From positions 310,001 through 374,000 of the forward strand of contig NZ_LNCI01000007.1 in assembly GCF_001509585.1 (NCBI RefSeq): DNA of 64,000 bases, read 5' to 3'. Positions 1-8,968 of the stretch are shown here, piece after piece. The DNA comes from Tropicimonas marinistellae (lineage in GTDB: Bacteria; Pseudomonadota; Alphaproteobacteria; Rhodobacterales; Rhodobacteraceae). The position numbers were made by a program, and so were the translations under genes. The notes beneath the pieces were generated by a model. It worked only from the letters and a program-made list of their open reading frames with translations, did not search any database and had not been told where the DNA came from. Within the stretch, counting starts at the first letter, position 1. Each line of letters starts with the position of its first letter.

Positions 1-1
1 G

Positions 2-976
2 CCGGTCGGCAGCGGCAACGGTCTTCTGAAGCGGTTGCTGGGTATGCGGGAAATCGGGCTACTGCTGATCATCCTGCTTGTCTGCCTGGTGATGAGCTTC
101 GCCTCGCCGTATTTCCTGACCTGGAGCAACTTTCGCACGATTTTCCTGAGCTTTTCGGTGGAAGGAATCGTGGTCATCGGAATGACCATGCTGCTGATCG
201 TCGGCGGGTTGGACCTCTCGGTTGGCTCGGTGATCTGCTTCGCGATGGTCGTAGCAGGAAAGCTGTTCCTCGTCGGGCTCAACCCATGGCTGGCCTCGCT
301 CGCCGGCGTTGCCTCTGCCGCTGCGATCGGTGCTGCGATGGGAATTTTCGTGGTCCGCGTCGGACTCAGCCACTTTATCGCCTCGCTCGCGGCGATGGTG
401 ATCGTGCGGGGCGCCTGCCTCCTGGTGACTCAAGGCACGCCGCTGTCGCTCTTCACACTGCCGCCAGAATTCAAATTCGTGGGTCAGGGGAGCCTTTGGG
501 GGGTCCCGCTTGTCGTGGTGATTTTCATCGTGCTCGCTGTGGTCTTCGACTTCCTGCTGCGGCGGGCGACAATCTTCCGCGCCGTCTTCTACACCGGCTC
601 CAACGAGCGCGCGGCAGAATACTCCGGCATCCGCACCAAGCGCGTGATCTTCTGGGTCACCGTGCTGTGCTCCACCCTTGCTGGCCTTGCGGGTGTAATC
701 TTCATGGCACGTTTCGGCAGTGCGACGCCGCAGTTCGGCGTCGGCATGGAGCTCAACGTCATCGCAGCAGCTGTGATCGGCGGCGCTTCACTGAAGGGCG
801 GCCAGGGCTCGATATTCGGCGCTGTACTCGGGGTTGCGCTACTGTCGCTGGTCACCTCCTCGCTCATCCTGCTCGACGTTTCCGTCTACATGCAGGACAT
901 GATCAAGGGTTTCATCCTGCTCGCCGCGGTCTCTGTCGACCACCTGATGAGCCAGCGTGCCGCGCGGGAGGGCTGA
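2..976 (+). CDS. Sugar ABC transporter permease (RbsC/LsrC-D type), 5' end outside window
   Basis: Inner-membrane permease of a ribose/AI-2-type ABC importer. The reading frame is open to the left edge of the window, so the true start lies upstream; TTG at 35 and ATG at 44 are only internal candidates. The protein is a run of hydrophobic helices. It carries the family's typical GGLDLSVGSV stretch (about nt 193-222) and a C-terminal segment with AAAVIGGASLKGG. The partner ATPase and binding protein must lie upstream. The next gene, a SorC regulator, starts 5 bp after the stop. Placement ahead of a sugar kinase and LsrF suggests import of a five-carbon sugar or AI-2-like compound (inference). 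Confidence 0.9.
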   Translation, partial: PVGSGNGLLKRLLGMREIGLLLIILLVCLVMSFASPYFLTWSNFRTIFLSFSVEGIVVIGMTMLLIVGGLDLSVGSVICFAMVVAGKLFLVGLNPWLASLAGVASAAAIGAAMGIFVVRVGLSHFIASLAAMVIVRGACLLVTQGTPLSLFTLPPEFKFVGQGSLWGVPLVVVIFIVLAVVFDFLLRRATIFRAVFYTGSNERAAEYSGIRTKRVIFWVTVLCSTLAGLAGVIFMARFGSATPQFGVGMELNVIAAAVIGGASLKGGQGSIFGAVLGVALLSLVTSSLILLDVSVYMQDMIKGFILLAAVSVDHLMSQRAAREG

Positions 977-981
977 GGCGC

Positions 982-1953
982 ATGGACATGAAACAGGACA
1001 TTTCACAGATCCGCAGGATCTACACGGCATTGTCGCTGCATTACGTGGACGGTCTCACGCAGGCACAGATCGCCGAGCGAACGGGACAGAGCCACTCGAC
1101 CGTGAACCGGTTGATAAAGCTCGGCCACGAGATGGGTATGGTCGAAATCATCGTCCGCTCGCCCTTCCAGGACCACTTGGCGCTCGAGCGGGAACTGGCC
1201 GAAATATCCGGTCTGCGCGAAGTGGTTATCGAGGCAACGACCTCGGACAACGCCGAGGCTGTGCTGGCGCGTGTCGGCCTCGCCGCCGCCGACCTGCTGA
1301 TCTCCAAGGTGCGCCCGGGCCAGTCCGTCTGCATTTCCGGTGGCAAGGGGGTGACGGCCTGCGCGGCGGGGCTTCGCAATGCCCACCATGTACCCGAGCT
1401 GACCGTTGTGCCCGCCACGGGGTTGGTACAGGGGCGCCACTACACCGACGTGAACCACGTCGCCGCGACCATGGCGCGTGCTTTCGACGGGCGGTCGATC
1501 CAGATGTTGTCGCCCATGTTCGCCGAGACGGAAGCGCAACATGCGATGATCTGCGAGATGCGGACGGTTTCGCGGGTGCTCGAACAGGCGCGCTCGGCCG
1601 ATATCGCCGTGGTCGGAATTGGCGGGTTGCGGCAGAAGGCGACGAGCTATTTCGACCTGCATCGCGACGTGCCGGAGGAGGAAGAGACGCTGTTCGCTTC
1701 CGGCGCCGTGGCCGAATTGCTCGCGCAGGTTTTGAATCGAGATGGTGAGGTGACCGACTTTCCGCGAAACAGGCTGGTCGTGGCAATGTCTCCGCAGGAT
1801 CTGGCGAACGTGCCCACCAGCATCGGTGTCGCCGCCGGGCGGGAGAAATCCGAAGCCATCTGCGCCGTTGTACGCGGCGGCTATATCAACACGCTTGTAA
1901 CCGACGAAATCACTGCTCGCGAGGTTCTCAAGCGATTGCGCGGGGAGGAGTAG
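982..1953 (+). CDS. SorC/DeoR-family sugar-binding transcriptional regulator (LsrR-like)
   Basis: A 323-residue regulator. The N-terminal helix-turn-helix includes LTQAQIAERTGQSHSTVNRL (about residues 20-40). The C-terminal sugar-phosphate-binding domain is typical of SorC proteins, with VRPGQSVCISGGKG and VVGIGG stretches. The ATG at 982 was chosen because the HTH begins directly after it; the frame stays open further upstream but overlaps the permease gene. E. coli LsrR belongs to this family and responds to phosphorylated AI-2. Here the gene sits inside the operon it probably controls, between transporter and catabolic genes. The effector is likely the kinase product (inference). Confidence 0.88.
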   Translation: MDMKQDISQIRRIYTALSLHYVDGLTQAQIAERTGQSHSTVNRLIKLGHEMGMVEIIVRSPFQDHLALERELAEISGLREVVIEATTSDNAEAVLARVGLAAADLLISKVRPGQSVCISGGKGVTACAAGLRNAHHVPELTVVPATGLVQGRHYTDVNHVAATMARAFDGRSIQMLSPMFAETEAQHAMICEMRTVSRVLEQARSADIAVVGIGGLRQKATSYFDLHRDVPEEEETLFASGAVAELLAQVLNRDGEVTDFPRNRLVVAMSPQDLANVPTSIGVAAGREKSEAICAVVRGGYINTLVTDEITAREVLKRLRGEE

Positions 1954-1955
1954 TG

Positions 1956-3710
1956 ATGACCGATACACTCCAGATCGTGCCACCCGAAGCGCGGGCCGCC
2001 AGGCTCGCCCGTCTCGACGGCAGTCACCCGCAGGTTCTCGTAATCGGCGGTGGGATCAACGGGGCGTCTGTATATCGCGAACTGGCGCTGAACGGCGTCG
2101 AAGTAGCACTTGTGGACAAGGCCGATTTCTGCGCCGGAGCGTCCTCGGCGCTATCGCGGATGGTTCATGGCGGGCTGCGGTACCTCGAGAACGGCGAATT
2201 CGACCTCGTCCGCGAGGCGCTGGACGAACGAAACCGATTGCTGGCAAACGCGCCGCATCAGGTCCGACCGCTGCGAACGGTAATGCCGATCGACAGCTGG
2301 TTCTCCGGAACGCTCAACGCACCGCTCAAATTCCTCGGGCTGACCCGCGCGCCGTCGCGGCGGGGCGCGCTGCCCGTGAGGCTGGGCCTTTGGTTCTACG
2401 ACATCTATACCCGAGGACGTGGCGGCATGCCGCGCAGCCGATTCCTGATGCGAAAGGCAGCGATGTCGCGGTTCCCGGCCTTCCCTGCTCGCACCCGGTG
2501 CGCGGCCGCCTATTTCGATGGGCAGGTCAGCCATCCCGAGCGCGTGGTCACGGAGATCTTTGAGGATGTCGCCCGCGCCGGATGCGACGCGACCACGATC
2601 AACTACCTTGCCGTGACATCCATCGGTCCCGACGGTGTGATTCTTCAGGATCGCATTGCCGGTAAGGCTCTGACGTGCAAACCAGATATCGTCATCAATG
2701 CCACCGGCGCGTGGCTGGACCTGACCAACGGCCACCTTTCTCCGCCGCCGCGCGAAAACTTGGTGGAGGGGACAAAGGGGTCGCACCTCATGGTTGACCA
2801 CCCCGAGCTGCGGGAAATCCTCGGCGAGGACATGGTTTACTATGAGAACCTCGACGGTCGAATTTGCATACTCTTCGTATTGCATGGAATGGTTCTGATA
2901 GGTTCGACGGATCTGAAGGTGCCGGACCCGGACGGCATCCGCTGCGAGGAAGAGGAACGCGCCTACATCCTCGAAGGTCTTCGTACCGTCTTCCCCGGAA
3001 TCACGATCCGAGAAAACCAGGTCCGGTTCATTTTCAGTGGCGTCCGCCCCCTACCCGTAAGTGCCGCCGGCACCACCGGTCAGATTCCGCGCGGGCACTA
3101 CACACACTGGCTGAATCCGTCGAAGCAAGACGACCACGCGCCGATTCTCTGCATGATCGGCGGCAAATGGACGACCTTTCGGGCCTTCGGTGAGCTTGCT
3201 GCCGACGAGACGCTTGCACGGCTTGGGCGCACACGTTCGATCGCGACGGACGACCTGGCAATCGGTGGCGGAAAGAGCTTTCCGGAAAGCCCTGCGGACT
3301 GGATTGCGCGGGTCTCCGCGCGCAGCGGTCTGCCCGACGACCGCGTGGCCACGCTATTGGCGCGGTATGGCACACTGGCGGAAGCACTGGCGCAAACGTT
3401 CGCGGGGGAGCAGCCACTCGCAAGCCCTCCAGGGTATTCGGACAAGGAAATCGACTATCTGGTCGCGCATGAGCAGGTCGAAACGTTGGAAGATCTCGTG
3501 CTGCGCCGGTCGGTGATCGCACTCGCGGGCCAAGTCGACGCGCAAACGCTTGCCACACTGGCAGACCGGCTTGCCACGGCGAAGGGATGGAACGACGCGG
3601 ATCGGACCGCGTGCCTTACCGCCTTCCAGCAAAAGCTGGTCGCGGATCACGGCCTTACACCCGAGCGGGTGGGTTTGGCGACATGCAACAGGGAGGTCGC
3701 AGCGGAATGA
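1956..3710 (+). CDS. FAD-dependent glycerol-3-phosphate dehydrogenase-like oxidoreductase (GlpD family)
   Basis: A 584-residue GlpD/DAO-family flavoprotein. The N-terminal dinucleotide fold shows VLVIGGGINGASVYRELA (about residues 28-45), followed by SSALSRMVHGGLRYLE, a typical GlpD stretch. The middle includes GSTDLKVPDPDG and FSGVRPLP. A long C-terminal domain brings it above the roughly 500 residues of E. coli GlpD. ATG 1956 has a GGGGAGG site 7 bp upstream; GTG 1953 is an alternative overlapping the previous stop. GlpD oxidises the CHOH next to a CH2-O-phosphate. Lying between an LsrR-like regulator, a kinase and LsrF, it may act on a phosphorylated deoxy-sugar rather than glycerol 3-phosphate (inference). 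Confidence 0.85.
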   Translation: MTDTLQIVPPEARAARLARLDGSHPQVLVIGGGINGASVYRELALNGVEVALVDKADFCAGASSALSRMVHGGLRYLENGEFDLVREALDERNRLLANAPHQVRPLRTVMPIDSWFSGTLNAPLKFLGLTRAPSRRGALPVRLGLWFYDIYTRGRGGMPRSRFLMRKAAMSRFPAFPARTRCAAAYFDGQVSHPERVVTEIFEDVARAGCDATTINYLAVTSIGPDGVILQDRIAGKALTCKPDIVINATGAWLDLTNGHLSPPPRENLVEGTKGSHLMVDHPELREILGEDMVYYENLDGRICILFVLHGMVLIGSTDLKVPDPDGIRCEEEERAYILEGLRTVFPGITIRENQVRFIFSGVRPLPVSAAGTTGQIPRGHYTHWLNPSKQDDHAPILCMIGGKWTTFRAFGELAADETLARLGRTRSIATDDLAIGGGKSFPESPADWIARVSARSGLPDDRVATLLARYGTLAEALAQTFAGEQPLASPPGYSDKEIDYLVAHEQVETLEDLVLRRSVIALAGQVDAQTLATLADRLATAKGWNDADRTACLTAFQQKLVADHGLTPERVGLATCNREVAAE

Positions 3711-5251
3711 CCGAGTATCTTCTTGGACTGGATGCTGGAAATACCATGGTGAAGGCAGCGCTCTTCGCGCCCGATGGTAGTACCGTGGCCGTTGCCTCCT
3801 GCAATTCTGCCACACGGCAACCTGCCGCCCATTGCGTCGAGCGCTGCCCGGGCGGCCTTTGGCAAGCGGCGGCAGGGGCGATCCGCGATTGCATTGAAAA
3901 GGCCGGCGTGACACCCGGGGCGATCCGCGCCGTCGGTGCCGCCGGTCATGGCAACGGGCTTTACCTGCTTGACCGCGCAGGGGCGCCGTTGCTGGGCATC
4001 CAGTCTATGGACAGTCGCGCCGAATCCCTCGCCACCGAGATGGCGGCGCAGTTCGGCGAGCGCATTGCCGCCGCCGCGCACACGCGCCCCTGGCCTGCGA
4101 TGACGCCGGTACTGCTGGCCTGGCTGGCCCGAGAAACGCCCGAAATCGTCGAGGACGCCGGCCACGCGCTTCTTTGCAAGGATGTGGTCGTGCAGGGCCT
4201 GACGGGGAGAATCGGCTCGGATATGTCGGATCTTGCGGGCTGCGGCCTGCTTGCCCTGCCGGGTTTGGACTACGACGACGATTTGCTCGATCTCTACGGC
4301 ATCGGCGGTCTGCGCCGGCTTCTCCCCGAGCGGGCAGAAAGCCAGGAAGTTGTTGGCCGTGTCACCGCAGCGGCATCGGCCGCAAGCGGTCTGGCGGAAG
4401 GCACGCCGGTTGTGGCCGGGCTTTTTGACGTGCTTGCCTCCGCGCTCGGCGCCGGCACGGCGCGGGTCGGCGAGGCATCCATCGTTGCCGGCAGTTGGTC
4501 GATAAATCAGACCTTCGCCCGTCGGCTCCCGGCCGTGCCTCGCGCCCTGCTCGCCACCGTGCTTGGGCGTGACGTCTGGGTGAGTTGCGAGGCATCGCCA
4601 ACCTCTGCGGCCAACCTCGAGTGGTTTGTACAGAACTTCATCGCCAGCGAAGCAGACGCAAAAGGAACGACCCCCTACGCACTCTGCAACAAACTTGCCG
4701 CCGCGGCCGATCCGGCGGCTGAGGAACCGCCAGTGTTTCATCCCTATCTCTATGCCGGTCCGGTCCCAGGCGCGCGCGGCGGTTTCAATGCGCTTGGAAG
4801 CTGGCATTCGCGGGCCGACATGGTGCGCGCATTGTTCGAGGGCGTGGCCTTCAATCATCGTGCCCATTTCGCGGTACTTGACCCCGAACGCTCCATCACC
4901 GAGGCCACGCTCTCCGGCGGTGCGGCCAAGTCGCCGCTCTGGGCGCAGATATTCGCGGACAGTTTGAACATGAAGATCCGCATCGCGGATTGCGAGGAAA
5001 CGGGCGCGCGCGGCGCCGCCATGGCGGCTGGTATCGGTGCAGGGCTTTTCTCGAGTTACCCCGAAGCGGCAAGCGCCTTGGCCGCAACCCGCACCGAACT
5101 GGCGCCCTACCCCATCGCCACCGCGCGGCTCGACACGCGCTACGCACGCTGGCTGGCCTATCTCGAGGCGCTGAAAGCCGCCTGGGCACAGCCACCGCAA
5201 GCCGATCTCCTGCATTTCGATGCGGAAAACCGAAAATTGAGGAAAGGATAA
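3707..5251 (+). CDS. FGGY-family carbohydrate kinase
   Basis: A 514-residue FGGY kinase. The N-terminal ATPase fold begins LLGLDAGNTMVKAALF, and the C-terminal half has the ATP-site segment EATLSGGAAKSPLWAQI. ATG 3707 overlaps the previous TGA in an ATGA junction, which indicates translational coupling. It presumably phosphorylates the imported sugar at its terminal hydroxyl. By position it corresponds to LsrK in lsr operons, but the sequence could equally be a xylulokinase/L-xylulose-kinase-type enzyme. I cannot decide the substrate from the sequence. Confidence 0.87.
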   Translation: MTEYLLGLDAGNTMVKAALFAPDGSTVAVASCNSATRQPAAHCVERCPGGLWQAAAGAIRDCIEKAGVTPGAIRAVGAAGHGNGLYLLDRAGAPLLGIQSMDSRAESLATEMAAQFGERIAAAAHTRPWPAMTPVLLAWLARETPEIVEDAGHALLCKDVVVQGLTGRIGSDMSDLAGCGLLALPGLDYDDDLLDLYGIGGLRRLLPERAESQEVVGRVTAAASAASGLAEGTPVVAGLFDVLASALGAGTARVGEASIVAGSWSINQTFARRLPAVPRALLATVLGRDVWVSCEASPTSAANLEWFVQNFIASEADAKGTTPYALCNKLAAAADPAAEEPPVFHPYLYAGPVPGARGGFNALGSWHSRADMVRALFEGVAFNHRAHFAVLDPERSITEATLSGGAAKSPLWAQIFADSLNMKIRIADCEETGARGAAMAAGIGAGLFSSYPEAASALAATRTELAPYPIATARLDTRYARWLAYLEALKAAWAQPPQADLLHFDAENRKLRKG

Positions 5252-5254
5252 TCC

Positions 5255-6142
5255 ATGGCCGATCTCGACGATATCCACGACGGCAAAGATTTCGCACTCG
5301 ACACACCCGCGAAGAACGATCCCTTTTTCCTGAAAGGTGCAGGCGCCTATGACTGGGGGATGCAGAACCGGCTGGCGCGGATTTTCCGGCCATCCTCCGG
5401 CCGCACCGTCATGCTGGCCTTCGATCACGGGTATTTTCAGGGCCCGACAACCGGGTTGGAACGGATCGACGTCAACATCAAGCCGCTCTTCGAGCATGCG
5501 GACGTGCTGATGTGCACCCGCGGCATCTTGCGCAGCTCTGTTCCCGCATCGGTTCAAAAACCGATTGTCATGCGCGCCTCGGGCGGCAACTCCATCATGG
5601 CAGAGTTGTCGAACGAAACCGTGGCGGTCGATATGGAGGATGCGCTTCGGATGAATGTCTCGGCCATGGCAGCGCAGGTCTACATCGGCTCGGAGTTCGA
5701 GCATAAGTCGATCAACAATGTCATCCGTCTCATCGATGCGGGCAACCGCGTCGGCATGCCGACGCTCGCTGTTACCGGCGTCGGAAAGGATATGGCGCGA
5801 GACGCGCGTTATTTCGGCCTTGCCACGCGGATCGCGGCGGAAATCGGCGCCCAATATGTGAAGAGTTACTTCGTGGAGGAAGGTTTCGAGCGGGTTTGCG
5901 CGGGCTGTCCTGTTCCGATCGTTATAGCCGGCGGCAAGAAGATTCCCGAACGGGACGCATTGGAGATGGCCTTCCGGGCAGTGGATCAAGGAGCGGCGGG
6001 CGTGGACATGGGGCGCAACATTTTCCGCGCCGAGGATCCGGTCGCGATGATCAAGGCGGTGAGCGCCATCGTGCACGAATTGCTCCCGGCTGGGCAGGCA
6101 TTCGAAATGTACTGTGACCTGAAACCAAAGAAGGCGGCATAG
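5255..6142 (+). CDS. lsrF: 3-hydroxy-5-phosphonooxypentane-2,4-dione thiolase
   Basis: A 295-residue protein that matches E. coli LsrF nearly end to end from memory: MADLDDI start, [42 protein letters not shown] and [12 protein letters not shown]. It is a class-I-aldolase-like (beta/alpha)8 enzyme. It transfers an acetyl unit from 3-hydroxy-5-phosphonooxypentane-2,4-dione to CoA, giving acetyl-CoA and dihydroxyacetone phosphate. The Schiff-base lysine of E. coli LsrF (Lys203) is at the same number here, within AQYVKSYF. It starts 3 bp after the kinase stop and is the last gene of the operon. No LsrG isomerase lies beside it. Confidence 0.93.
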   Translation: MADLDDIHDGKDFALDTPAKNDPFFLKGAGAYDWGMQNRLARIFRPSSGRTVMLAFDHGYFQGPTTGLERIDVNIKPLFEHADVLMCTRGILRSSVPASVQKPIVMRASGGNSIMAELSNETVAVDMEDALRMNVSAMAAQVYIGSEFEHKSINNVIRLIDAGNRVGMPTLAVTGVGKDMARDARYFGLATRIAAEIGAQYVKSYFVEEGFERVCAGCPVPIVIAGGKKIPERDALEMAFRAVDQGAAGVDMGRNIFRAEDPVAMIKAVSAIVHELLPAGQAFEMYCDLKPKKAA

Positions 6143-6178
6143 ACCCGCGACACGCCACGAACCCGGGCGTCTGACGAC

Positions 6179-6198
6179 GCTGGCCCCACGGGGCCAGC
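6179..6198. terminator. Hairpin between convergent lsrF and pxpA
   Basis: A perfect 9-bp inverted repeat, GCTGGCCCC / GGGGCCAGC, with a 2-nt centre. It lies 36 bp after lsrF and 111 bp from the end of pxpA, so it could terminate both convergent units. There is no T tract on either side, so classical intrinsic termination is not assured. Confidence 0.55.
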
Positions 6199-6309
6199 GC
6201 CAATCACGAGTATCTTCGTGTCACCTCTGCCGACGTCGAGAAGATCTTCGATTTCCGATGACAAGCAGCTGCGCGTTCCCGCACCCGGCAGTCGCAAAAA
6301 GATACCCTG

Positions 6310-7068
6310 TCAGAGAGGGCAAACACTGTAATCCTCGCCCTCCAACCGCGCACGGACAGCACCCGCGATTTCAAGGCTTTCCGGTGTGTCTCCATGAACG
6401 CAGATTGTATCTATACGACATGGCAGGCGCTTTCCGGACGCGCAGATAATCGCCTGCTCGCGGACCATCGAAGCCATGTTCGCTGCTGCAACGCCTGCGT
6501 CGTGGATAATCGCGCCCGGGAGGGAACGATCTACGAGAGTTGCATCCTCGTTGTAAGCACGATCTGCGAAAATCTCGCCCGCCCAACTCCCTCCAAGAGA
6601 TTGCATGACCTCTTCCATAGCGGTCAGAGGAAGAATCAGGATCACGAGATCTGGGTCGAAATCGAGCGCTGTTTCATAGCAGATGCGGGCAAGCGTGGCG
6701 TCCTCGGAGGCCATGTTCGACAACGCGCCGTGAAGCTTGAAATGCCGCAGGCGGCCACCGGCTGCGCGCGCCATCGCGGCAGCGGCACCGAGTTGATAGC
6801 GTATCATGTTGCGGAGCGAGGTTTCGGAGAGCGTCATGCGGCGACGTCCGAAACCCTGGATGTCGGGAAAACCCGGATGGGCACCGAGATTGACGCCCTG
6901 CTCCAGCGCGGCAGCCATTGTCTGCGCCATCACGTCGGGATCTCCGGCATGCATGCCGCAGGCGATATTGGCCGAGGTGATGTGGGTCAGCAGGGCCGCG
7001 TCATTGCCGATGCTCCAACGGCCGTAGCCTTCGCCCATGTCTGCGTTGAGATCGATTCTACCGCTCAT
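6310..7068 (-). CDS. pxpA: 5-oxoprolinase subunit A (LamB/YcsF family)
   Basis: A 252-residue LamB/YcsF protein beginning RIDLNADMGEGYGRW, with NIACGMHAGD, NLGAHPGFPD and HFKLHGAL, all typical family stretches. With PxpB and PxpC it forms the ATP-dependent 5-oxoprolinase that opens 5-oxo-L-proline to glutamate in the cytoplasm. Its ATG overlaps the pxpC stop by 4 bp (7065-7068). It is last in a pxpB-pxpC-pxpA operon. Confidence 0.95.
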   Translation of the reverse strand: MSGRIDLNADMGEGYGRWSIGNDAALLTHITSANIACGMHAGDPDVMAQTMAAALEQGVNLGAHPGFPDIQGFGRRRMTLSETSLRNMIRYQLGAAAAMARAAGGRLRHFKLHGALSNMASEDATLARICYETALDFDPDLVILILPLTAMEEVMQSLGGSWAGEIFADRAYNEDATLVDRSLPGAIIHDAGVAAANMASMVREQAIICASGKRLPCRIDTICVHGDTPESLEIAGAVRARLEGEDYSVCPL

Positions 7069-8081
7069 GATATGTCCTCGTCGTCAAGTATGTCGGTGAC
7101 TACGCCGGAAATGAGGTTCTGCGTCATCAAGTTGTCGAGGAGCGCAAGTTCCGGGCCCTGAATGCGCCGTCGGGCATTCTCGTACAACTTCTCGATCGTC
7201 AGATGGGAGTCCAGCGACTGCTGAAGATCGACCATGCGAAAGCGCAGCGGCGAACCCGGCGTGGCTTGCATGACCCGGGGCAGATCCTGTGGGACGATCG
7301 TGGCAATGCGCGGATAGCCCCCGATTGTCTGGCATTCCGGGCCAAGAACATATGGCGTTCCGTCACCCGTCACCTGAATGTCCCCCGGTACGATGACCTC
7401 CGAGACAAGATCTAGCCCGGTGGCCGGACGAAAACCCTCCCCGCTATGGTCCAGTTTCACGCCCTGCCGGTTTCCCCAAGCGGTGCGCGAAAAGCGTGTC
7501 GCGAGAAAACGGTCCAGAACCTCGGGCGGAAAGAGCCCCGTTTGCGGGCCAGCGAGTATCCGGATCTCTCCGCCCGCGAAACGGTTTTCGGTCGGTAAGG
7601 AACGGGCGCATCTTCGGGGGGCGGGGTCGGCACCCAATGGCAACCGCGCTCCGTCCGCGAGCGTGGCGCCAAGGCCCGCGGTCAGGTGTGCGCCGCGGCT
7701 TCCGACCTGCATAGGCGTCGCGATACCGCCGGCCACATGCAGATAAGCGTAGTTTCCGGTCGTTGCCGGCCCGAGATGCAATCTTTCCCCCGGAGAAAGG
7801 AGGTGGCAAGCGTTCCAGCTCAGTGCCTCGCCATCGCGACGTGCCCGTTTGGGCGCACCCGTTAGTGCGACCCACGTCGGCGCCGTGACCTCGACCTCGA
7901 CGCTCGAGATGAATTCGAGCGCGGCGAGGCCAAGTGGCTGGTCAAGTAGCGCCGCCCCCTCCACCAGCGCGACCCGGTCCGCGGCACCGCCCCGCGAGAG
8001 GCCCTGTGCCAGATACCCGGCGCGGCCGTGATCCTGCACGATTGTGCCGGGACCGGATCTATGAACGATCAACTCGTTCAT
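7065..8081 (-). CDS. pxpC: 5-oxoprolinase subunit C (biotin-dependent carboxyltransferase/KipA family)
   Basis: A 338-residue protein of the KipA/allophanate-hydrolase-subunit-2 family. Visible stretches include GPGTIVQDHGRAGYLAQG near the N-terminus, then ALTGAP and VTGDGTPYVLGPECQTIGGY. The start ATG at 8081 overlaps the pxpB stop in an ATGA junction, which decides it over a longer in-frame start at 8096. It works as a complex with PxpB and PxpA. The urea-amidolyase subunit is a relative, but the presence of PxpA next to it makes 5-oxoprolinase the better call. Confidence 0.94.
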   Translation of the reverse strand: MNELIVHRSGPGTIVQDHGRAGYLAQGLSRGGAADRVALVEGAALLDQPLGLAALEFISSVEVEVTAPTWVALTGAPKRARRDGEALSWNACHLLSPGERLHLGPATTGNYAYLHVAGGIATPMQVGSRGAHLTAGLGATLADGARLPLGADPAPRRCARSLPTENRFAGGEIRILAGPQTGLFPPEVLDRFLATRFSRTAWGNRQGVKLDHSGEGFRPATGLDLVSEVIVPGDIQVTGDGTPYVLGPECQTIGGYPRIATIVPQDLPRVMQATPGSPLRFRMVDLQQSLDSHLTIEKLYENARRRIQGPELALLDNLMTQNLISGVVTDILDDEDIS

Positions 8082-8812
8082 CCGAGTGACTCGCAAGTTG
8101 CGCCGCCATGCGGCGAGTCAATGAGACGCCCGAAATCACGCGCCGGTACCGCCGGAAAGGAGATTTCGTCGCCCGGTTGCAAGAGGAACGGATTATCATG
8201 ATCTGGCCGAAATCCGCGGAAGGCCGTTGTCGCGATATGCCGCCAGCCGGTCGGGCTCTGTGCGGGGAAGAGAACGCACTGGCGGATCGCCAGGCATAGA
8301 GCGCCTGTGGGCACGGCCGTTTTCAGATCGTCGTGCCTGGGTAGGTTCCACCGCTCGGCCAGTTGTCCGAGATAGGGGAAACCGGGCGCAAACCCGATCG
8401 CCATGACTCGCAATCGGACAGTTGAAAGCTCTTCGATGGCAGTGTTGACATCCGTTCCGGCCAACTCGGCGGCAGCCTCAAGTTGTGGCCCATGCTCGCC
8501 GCCATAGACCGCCGGGATCTGCCAGACACGATGGTCGGCAGGCAATGGAGCCTTGTACCAGTCCCGGTCGGCGAGCAGCGCCTGCAGGCGCTCCTCCAGG
8601 GCGGCGTGCGGCAGCCGGTGAGGGTCGAACCGAAGGTAAACCGCGCCCAGCGAAGCGGAGGTTTCCTCGACATCCTCCAAGGCGGCGGCAGCCCCGCGAA
8701 ACGCAAGAGCCGCGCGGTTCGCGGCATCGTCGAAACGGTCCGAGAATCGCACCAACAGGCCATCCAATCCGAGGGTCGCGATTTGCGGAAAGCTGGTTTT
8801 TCGATCAACCAT
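8078..8812 (-). CDS. pxpB: 5-oxoprolinase subunit B (KipI/allophanate hydrolase subunit 1 family)
   Basis: A 244-residue protein with the family segments IPAVYGGEHGPQL, AIGFAPGFPYLG and LFPAQSPTGWRHIA. It is the first gene of the pxpBCA operon and forms the KipI-KipA type pair with PxpC. It is divergent from a TRAP transporter operon across a 156-bp gap. The promoters of both units must lie in that gap, so they are probably co-regulated. Confidence 0.94.
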   Translation of the reverse strand: MVDRKTSFPQIATLGLDGLLVRFSDRFDDAANRAALAFRGAAAALEDVEETSASLGAVYLRFDPHRLPHAALEERLQALLADRDWYKAPLPADHRVWQIPAVYGGEHGPQLEAAAELAGTDVNTAIEELSTVRLRVMAIGFAPGFPYLGQLAERWNLPRHDDLKTAVPTGALCLAIRQCVLFPAQSPTGWRHIATTAFRGFRPDHDNPFLLQPGDEISFPAVPARDFGRLIDSPHGGATCESLG

Positions 8813-8968
8813 CTCGGGTTTGCTCTCATATTAAGCGGCGATTTGCCGGATTCTCGGCCAACGGCGCTCTATACAGATACGAAACGCTTGCAATTTGTCA
8901 ACGTATTGCTCTTGATAGGTTCACCATCAGCCCGGATTGCACCGGGCGAGCCAGCAGGAGAGAACGAG

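Noticed and set aside
286-981. N-terminal extension of the SorC regulator frame into the permease gene
   Set aside because: The extension is an out-of-frame reading of the permease gene and is Arg/Cys-rich; the HTH starts right after ATG 982.
3647-6076. An 809-codon open frame on the minus strand opposite the kinase and lsrF
   Set aside because: It is antisense to two well-conserved genes, has no recognisable domains, and such long mirror frames are common opposite GC-rich coding sequence.
8890-8909. GCAAT-N10-ATTGC inverted repeat between pxpB and dctP
   Set aside because: Only 5 bp per arm and no regulator gene nearby; too weak to call an operator.
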